From [Phialemoniopsis] sp. UDSM-2020 (lineage: Eukaryota; Ascomycota; Sordariomycetes; Thyridiales; Thyridiaceae), in the NCBI GenBank assembly GCA_018873225.1, contig JAEILZ010000005.1, positions 2,604,001-2,668,000 of the forward strand: a stretch of 64,000 nucleotides of DNA, read 5' to 3'. The notes under the pieces were generated by a model. It was not told the origin of the DNA and made no database searches. It saw only the letters and a list, made by a program, of their open reading frames with translations. A program made the position numbers and the translations under genes. This document shows positions 58,062 to 64,000 of the stretch, one piece after another; within the stretch, counting starts at the first letter, position 1, and each line of letters begins with the position of its first letter.

Positions 58062-58068
58062 TGAGTCA
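58062..58068. promoter_or_regulatory. TGAGTCA, Gcn4/CPC1-type binding site
   Basis: A perfect TGASTCA element 136 bases upstream of the N-acetylglutamate synthase start. Cross-pathway control factors (Gcn4, CPC1, CpcA) activate arginine-synthesis genes through this motif. The motif is short and also occurs elsewhere by chance (for example 49876), so the call rests on position and gene identity. Confidence 0.5.
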
Positions 58069-58186
58069 ACACAACTCAGAAACTGCAACAACCACGGCCT
58101 CGGTCATAAGAATTTCGGATAATTCAGACCTCAAAAGTTGATATTGGTGGGTGATTGAACCACAATCGCCCTTTGCCTACCATATA

Positions 58187-58198
58187 ATGCCGTCATAG
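58187..58198 (+). promoter_or_regulatory. Minimal upstream ORF (Met-Pro-Ser-stop)
   Basis: ATG CCG TCA TAG ends only five bases before the N-acetylglutamate synthase start codon, so it could reduce initiation at the main ATG if included in the transcript. The transcription start is unknown. Confidence 0.35.
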
Positions 58199-58203
58199 GC
58201 ATC

Positions 58204-60534
58204 ATGTTGTCAAGCTCGGCCTGGAAGAAGGCGGCTTCTGCAGCTCCAGTAAGTGAATCTTGGGTTGCGATGGGTGCGGTGTGGGTATCTCCGGCCTCGG
58301 CATCAAGTCGTGAACGATCAACAAGCTGGCTCAAATGAATCGGCTGATGCCAATGGGTTGCTACAATTATGCAGGGTGCTGACATATTCTTTTGCCATCT
58401 TATTTAGGTCTCTTTAAGCCAGTTATGTGGCAAGAGGTGGAAAGGCAGCTCATCAGCGCCTGCTGCTCACTCATCTCAGGTTTCAACGCCAGGCAATGAG
58501 AAGAAGGGCAGTGGGAGCAAACTCGCCGATATCACTAGCCTGTACTCGGCAGCTTCTCGGAATGAGAAAGAGAAGAAGTCTCTCGGAAGGGTAAGTAAAT
58601 GTCTTGTTCTCGGGCTCGGCATTTTGCGGAGCTAACATACTGGATAGGATTTCCTGGCCTCGGTACTCGCGTCCACGCCCACGAAGCGTGACGCCAAGCT
58701 GTATTTGCAGACTTTTGGCCCGACTGTCAGCAACGGGAAGGATAAATCTTCCAAAGATGCCAGCGTCAACAAGCCTGCACATGCCCGGCGTGCGACGGAA
58801 GGGACTCGTGCCGCCATTCCTGGCGAGGGCATTCGCGCTATCAAAGAAAGCCCCAAGTTCATCCAGGGAGCCCGAGCCGAAGCTTCTTTACCTCTTGACG
58901 ATGTGCCGCATATAGCTATCGTCAAGCTTAGAGAACCACAAACCCTAGACGACGAGACCTTCGGCGAGCTAGCCAAGACCCTGGCTCAGCTGAGAGCTCT
59001 CGGCTTGCCAAGTATTGTGGTGGTAGCTTGCGACCTAGATCCTGCCACACAGCCGGACTGGTTCGACTTCGTTAATCGACAAGCTCTCCGACTCGCCAGA
59101 GCGATTGACGTGTTTGATGGGCCGCAGACACGGGTTGTCGACTCGTCGCTTGCTGTGGACACCTCAATTCCTAGATCAGCCTCACCGTTTGTTCCTAGTG
59201 GGATAACCGTACAGCTAGAGAAACCTCTCCTTGGAACGTTGAGCCGAGGAGCGATTGCCGTGATACCATCATTTGCCATTTCTACAGACCGATGCGAGGC
59301 GACGAGCCAGAGCTCGAACGACGTTATTCTGGCACTAACTCGGTTCTTTTGCGGCTTACAATTCTCAAAAGATGGCGCGGAAAAGGGTTCTGAGGTAGCT
59401 GGCGACACCGCGCGGGCTAAGAAGGCAGCTATTGACCGAGTGATCGTCATCGACCCCCTAGGAGGCACCCCAGCAAAGCACCGGCCCAATGGAGCTCACG
59501 TTTTCGTCAACATGGAGGAGGAGTTCGATATTGCCAAGGCCGACATTGATAGCATTGTCAAAGTCAGGTCTCATACTCTAGGGAGCAACCTGTCTGCAAG
59601 ACAAGTCGTGGATGTTGTCAAGCAAAAGCACAGAGAGAATTTGGAACTGGCAAAGAATACTCTGGCGCTGCTTCCCTCGACCTCGTCGGCGGTAATCACG
59701 ACCCCAGCCGAGGCTGCAAACCTCATCGCCCCTGAGCGGAGTACGGACGAGGCTGGCGTGTTTGGTTATGTGGGCACCGTCGGTACGAGGAAAAGCCAGA
59801 ATCCTCTGATCCATAATCTTCTCACCGACCGGCCCGTCTACTCGTCGTCTCTACCACTAGGAAGGGTCAAGCCGAAAACTCGAAGCTCTGACGTTGAGCC
59901 TCCTCGTCTCTCATCTACCACATTACTGAAACGGGGCATGCCGGTCACTATCTTCCCAGACCCTAGGATACAGCCCTGGGTCCCTCCACGCCCAGGTGGA
60001 CCTCGACTACGATTGACTGACACATGCGTTGACCTACCTCGTTTGGTGCACTTGATAAACGACTCTTTCAACCGGGAACTGGATGTTCAAGACTATCTTC
60101 ACCGAGTCGAGGACAGCCTGGCTGGAATCATTATCGCCGGCGAGTACGAAGGCGGCGCTATTCTGACATGGGAACGGCCATTCGGGCTCGACGAGGAGAC
60201 TGCATATAGGGAAGGGCGGTTAGTCCCGTACCTGGACAAGTTTGCCGTACTCAAAAAGAGCCAGGGTGCGGGCGGCGTCGCCGATATTGTTTTCAATGCC
60301 ATGGTCAGGGACTGCTTCCCAGAGGGGTTATGTTGGAGAAGCCGAAAGGACAACCCCGTGAATAAGTGGTATTTCGAGCGCTCGAGGGGTACGTGGAAGC
60401 TGGATGATACCAACTGGGCCATGTTCTGGACGACACCTTGGACGGCTGTTGGGGAGAGAAAAATTTGGGATTACGAGGATGTGTGTCGCAATATTGCGCC
60501 GTCGTGGGCAGATAAGAAGAGTTATGTGGATTAG
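58204..60534 (+). CDS. Mitochondrial N-acetylglutamate synthase (first step of arginine synthesis)
   Basis: Three exons: 58204-58248, 58408-58590 and 58648-60534, giving 704 residues. The N-terminus (MLSSSAWKKAASAAP, then a Lys/Arg/Ser-rich run) looks like a mitochondrial presequence. DFLASVLASTPTKRDAKLYLQTFGP is the conserved fungal start of the mature protein. A degenerate amino-acid-kinase-like domain (about 150-480) precedes the GNAT acetyltransferase domain, with YLDKFAVLKKSQGAGGVAD, NAMVRDCFPEGLCWRSRKDN and WAMFWTTPW. It makes N-acetylglutamate from acetyl-CoA and glutamate. The acceptor of intron 1 is ambiguous: 58407 (used, shorter intron, both in phase) or 58479, which would remove 24 residues from the presequence. 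Confidence 0.93.
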
Positions 60535-61164
60535 AAGTATAGCTATGTATAGACTAAAGTAGAGCATGTATCGCATATACGACCAGTACCTTATGTCGTA
60601 GACGGTTTGTGGCACGACAAGTTTATACAAAGAATTAGTGCTATTGGAATGAGCACTGAAGTGTCTCCTTATTGCCAGAGAGTCGCAGTCTGGAATGAGG
60701 ATACTTTAGATCTCTTCAAAGCGTCCCTAGGTCTTTGAGGAGACTGAAGATCATCAGCATTTGTGTAAATACCTAGGTACTTACCTCAAAGCAGTCTGAT
60801 GATGTCAAGGCCTCGTGTTGTTTTATTAGGCTTCCGTGCAGTCAGTACTGTGCGTGCATGTGTAATCACACTATTGCAGCCCCTGGAAAGATAGCACTGG
60901 AGCCCAGGGTCGAGGTGGTTTCGCTTGTGATAGCGCTAAGGCAATGCTCGAAATAACTGAGGTGGGGGGGCTGTGCACCCTGACAACCACGGCAACCTGG
61001 ACTAAACAGCTCCTTGGCTTCGCAAGCTTCCCTTCCACTCACCAATCTCGAAGCGCAAAAGTGACCACTCAAGCTACCTGGCGATTTGAACTCACCATCC
61101 TTTCACCATCTTCCTGCAAAATCCACACAAGACATCGAGTTTATTGATTCGGCCACCAGCAATC
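60535..61164. other. Intergenic before the BAR protein gene
   Basis: 630 bases with no credible gene. A TACCTAGGTACTTACC stretch at about 60770-60785 is of the kind repeated elsewhere in intergenic DNA of this window. Confidence 0.45.
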
Positions 61165-62490
61165 ATGGATTTCAAGAACTTTGGCAAACAAGTCTCGTAT
61201 GCATGCCCTCCTTTGTCGTCGACTGCGTGATCATGGAGCTTTCCCCAGCCGTGCCAGACCATCCTGCTAACCGGCGTCGTCATCGTTGTGATACACAGAT
61301 CTCTGGGTGCCCAGATCACCCCTTTCGCCTCAAGGACGTTCCAGTACACCAAGGAACAGCTCGGCCAGGCTGAGGACAAGGTACGCCTCAATTGTCATGG
61401 ATGGTTGGAAAAGCCCGCGCTCACCACAGCTCCAAATCTAGACCCAGCTGCCCCCTGACTACATCGACCTTGAGAAGCGCGTGGATGCCCTCAAGCAAGT
61501 TCACCAGAAGATGCTTGCTGTCACGTAAGTGGAACGTCCCGTACGATATAGAAGCCGCCTTATTCTGATGAAAACCCACGTTTCCAGCTCGCAGTACTCG
61601 CACGAAGCTTACGACTACCCGCCCAACCTGAAGGAGACCTTCCAGGACCTTGGTCGCACCGTGAGCGAGAAGGTCCAGCTTCTCTCGAATGCCACATCCC
61701 CCGCCGAGGCTCAAGCCGCCCTCACCGCGCCGCCTACCGCCAAACCCCAGCCCAAGACCTTCCCCCATGCTATCGCCAGAGCTTCGCTTGCCAGCAGCCA
61801 GAGCCTACACCAGCAGCACACCGGTGCCGGCGAGGACCCCCTGGCTAATGCGCTCGAGAAGTATGCTCTTGCGATGGAGCGCGTCGGCGAGGCTCGCCTG
61901 GGCCAGGACGCCCAGATCCAGAGCCAGTTCCTGGCTGGCTGGAACACCACCCTGAACACCAACCTCATGTTTGCTACTCGCGCTCGCAAGAACGTCGAGA
62001 AGGCGCGCCTGACCCTGGATGCCGCCAAGGCCCGCGCCAAGGGCACCACCTGGAAGCTGGGTGCTGGCTCTCCTCGAGCTGAGGAGACGCCAGAGCACGA
62101 GATCAGCCCCGAGGCCCAGGAGGAGATTGAGAAGGCCGAGGACGAGTTTGTCACTCAGACCGAGGAGGCCGTTGGCGTCATGAAGAACGTATGTTGTGGA
62201 TATTGATATGTGTGGGAGATATTGCAGTGACTAACCAGACATGACAGGTCCTCGACACCCCGGAGCCGCTCCGCAACCTCGCTGAGCTCATCGCCGCCCA
62301 GATGGAGTACCACAAGAAGGCACATGAGATCCTGAGCGAGCTCGCGCCCGCCATCGACTCTCTGCAGGTTGAGCAAGAGGCAAGTCGTGCTTCGAGTTAT
62401 GCGTTGTGAGGGGTCTGGTTCTCTCCCATCAATACTAACCAAGGTTCGCTGCAGGCCAGCTACCGAAAGAACCGTGAGAGCGCGGCTTAG
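61165..62490 (+). CDS. BAR-domain protein, Gvp36-like
   Basis: Six exons: 61165-61196, 61299-61380, 61442-61524, 61588-62188, 62248-62379 and 62455-62490, giving 321 residues. It starts MDFKNFGKQVSSLGAQITPF, an amphipathic N-terminal helix, followed by FQYTKEQLGQAEDKTQLPPDY. Long helices typical of a BAR domain continue to the C-terminus, with NALEKYALAMERVGEARLGQD and AAQMEYHKKAHEILSELA. The family (yeast Gvp36) binds curved Golgi and endocytic membranes. The last intron (62380-62454) has a GC donor (AG|GCAAGT), required to read VEQE|ASYRKNRESAA. A weaker GT donor at 62367 would also stay in frame and remove VEQE... residues, so confirm by transcript. Confidence 0.9.
62380..62454 (+). other. 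GC-AG intron
   Basis: A 75-nt intron with donor AG|GCAAGT, branch-like ATACTAACC and acceptor GCTGCAG. The flanking sequence otherwise fits the canonical GC-AG class. It is the only non-GT donor among 52 introns modelled. Confidence 0.7.
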
Positions 62491-63276
62491 AGTGGACATG
62501 GGGATGAGAGGAAAGGGCCTGATTATTTTCAGGCTACGAGATGAGGCAGGCTGAACTTGGTCGAGGTATTGATTTCGACAGTCCCAAGGTTATTCGTGGC
62601 TCTTTGCTGAAGACTTTCTTCATTTTGTGGAGTTTGATACCGACACATTGGCATGTGATACGACTGTTGTCTGCCAGGCTTGCACAGTCAGACATGCCTT
62701 TGATGTCCAAATATTTCTGATAGTCTACTGGTAGTCTTAAGCAGAGGATTTAAGCCTTGCACTGTCCATCGGTCTCATGTGAATGTGGGATGGGATATCA
62801 AGGTTGGGAAGGCACTTGATCCTCTCAAAGATTAACTTGGGCCGTCAAAGCTGGGCTGGTACTAGCCAATGCTCCCCAGAGAGTAACTAGAGCGGGGATC
62901 TACTCCAGCCTTAGCTTTTGTGCATACCCCGTATGTTATTTTAGGGGGTCATCAATTCCAAGCCAGTTGACTGGAGTCCAGCCAGTCCAGTCGTTCAAAG
63001 ATCAGCGAAGAAAGACGCAATAATTTTGCGTTCGTGACAACCATCAATTATCCAATAAAGTCCCAGCAGCCATGTGCAAACTGGAGTGAGTCTGAATAGT
63101 GGGTCTGTATGTGGCCTGTGCTTTTTTGTCGCTGGCTCCAGTCTACGATTGAGATAGCGCTAGTCGTGATGCACGATTCGCCCTGTCATTATCCCACCTT
63201 ACCTTCCAAGACGCTCTCTGGCTACAGATCCTCCTTGCGACCGACATTCCCAGCGTCGCATAGCCAGTCTTGCACG
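62491..63276. other. Intergenic and LSM4 promoter/leader
   Basis: 786 bases without a gene. Overlapping near-palindromes CCAGTTGACTGG (62963-62974) and CTGGAGTCCAG (62971-62981) occur here, followed by further CCAGTC units. Confidence 0.45.
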
Positions 63277-63842
63277 ATGGTAAGCTCCATTCCGCCCGGA
63301 TTCTCAATCTGACTAACTAACACGTCATCCAGCTACCCCTCGGCTTGTTGAACGCCGCCCAAGGCCACCCGATGCTCGTGGAGCTGAAGAATGGCGAGAC
63401 ACTCAATGGACACCTGGTCCAGTGCGATACGTGGATGAACCTTACCCTCAAAGAGGTGGTGCAGACGAGTCCTGTATGTCTTTTGAAAACGCTGGCTGCG
63501 GGAGGCTTTGGCGCAGCAGAACTCTGACATGGCATCTTGTAGGATGGAGACAAATTCATGCGATTGCCCGAGGCCTACGTGAAGGGAAACAATGTGAGAA
63601 CTGCTCGCAGGTATATACGGTTCTATCATTCGAGTTACTGACTCCTCCGACAGATCAAGTTCCTGCGCATTCCCGACGAGATCATCGACATCGCAAAGGA
63701 GCAGCAGCAGTCGCACCAGGGCGGCTCTAGAGGAGGACGGGGCGGGTCAAGAGGCGACCACGGAGGAAGAGGAGGCGATAGGGGCCGTGGCGGTAGAGGC
63801 GGTGGCCGGGGTCGCGGCGGCAGGGGCCGTGGAGGCGCATGA
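63277..63842 (+). CDS. LSM4: U6 snRNA-associated Sm-like protein LSm4
   Basis: Four exons: 63277-63279, 63333-63473, 63543-63593 and 63654-63842, giving 127 residues. The first exon contributes only the ATG, with the donor GTAAGC starting at the next base. The Sm1 motif is [25 protein letters not shown] (residues 14-38, LSm4-type) and the Sm2 motif is [10 protein letters not shown]. The tail is a Gly/Arg-rich RGG region (about 80-127). LSm4 is part of the LSm2-8 ring on U6 snRNA in splicing and of LSm1-7 in mRNA decapping. Its RGG tail may promote P-body assembly, as known for yeast Lsm4's Q/N tail; that is inference. Confidence 0.96.
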
Positions 63843-64000
63843 GGTTGAGACTGGGGACATGGGAAGAAGTTGTTACGATACCCTCGGCTCACACTCGGCT
63901 GGCTTTTTCGTCGGAGACAAAAACACTGGAAAGGCGTATTTGGAAACCTATAGAGGTATAGAAACTGCACGGCACGTTGTATGAGCTGGAGATGGAGGTG

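Larger units (their letters stand above)
57642..58203. promoter_or_regulatory. Divergent promoter region, dehydrogenase / N-acetylglutamate synthase
   Basis: 562 bases between the two start codons. It contains a Gcn4/CPC1-type site (58062-58068) and several short ATG-stop frames on the + strand (57978-57998, 57983-58006 and 58187-58198). Confidence 0.5.

Noticed and set aside
58408..58479. Treating 58408-58479 as intron in N-acetylglutamate synthase
   Set aside because: Possible in phase, but the acceptor at 58407 has a better pyrimidine tract and branch distance; kept as an alternative only.

Overview
The window is chromosomal DNA from a filamentous ascomycete, most likely a Sordariomycete. 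Coding regions are broken by many short introns (mostly 50-130 nt, GT-AG, with CTAAC-like branch sites), and the genes are typical single-copy fungal housekeeping genes. I modelled 25 coding regions. Most exon joins were checked for reading phase and for continuity of a recognisable protein. No tRNA, rRNA, transposon or CRISPR array was recognised. The species is not identifiable from what I can see.

Layout. 1-4.2 kb: no gene found. 4.2-9.2 kb: a CCDC124/Lso2/Oxs1-type ribosome factor, an FTS/AKTIP-like inactive E2 variant, a possible 61-residue membrane peptide and an unknown 568-residue protein, all on +. 9.3-15.0 kb: an ALKBH2-like DNA dealkylase (-) divergent from the peroxisomal import receptor PEX7 (+), then the mitochondrial DEAD-box helicase MSS116 (-) divergent from condensin SMC2 (+, to 19.3 kb). 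19.6-21.4 kb: a membrane-anchored MOSC/mARC-like protein (-). 21.4-29.6 kb: an 8.2-kb gene desert ending in the long leader of a Zn2Cys6 transcription factor (29.6-32.1 kb). 33.9-42.5 kb: MOB3/phocein (-), a ZNG1-type CobW GTPase (+), NOT2 of CCR4-NOT (+) and a CUE1-like ER protein (+). 42.8-49.1 kb: a divergent pair of large intronless genes, described below. 50.3-55.6 kb: a membrane protein of unknown function, an intracellular LysM protein and ARV1 (+). 55.9-57.6 kb: V-ATPase subunit e and a 3-hydroxyisobutyrate-dehydrogenase-like enzyme (-). 58.2-63.8 kb: N-acetylglutamate synthase, a GVP36-like BAR protein and LSM4 (+).

The most unusual locus is 42.8-49.1 kb. A 1,240-residue protein has a beta-rich, propeller-like N-terminal part, an Ig-like segment, amphipathic helices and several hydrophobic segments. 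It is transcribed away from a 555-residue protein that resembles the P47/TULIP lipid-binding fold known from bacterial clusters. Both are single-exon, while 20 of the other 23 gene models carry introns (52 in all). I infer a candidate lipid- or membrane-acting two-gene module, possibly acquired horizontally. Function and origin are unproven.

Other genes mostly act independently, as is usual in fungal genomes. Several are ubiquitin- or membrane-related (FTS-like UEV, CUE1-like, ARV1, BAR protein, V-ATPase e), but they are not arranged as an operon or cluster.
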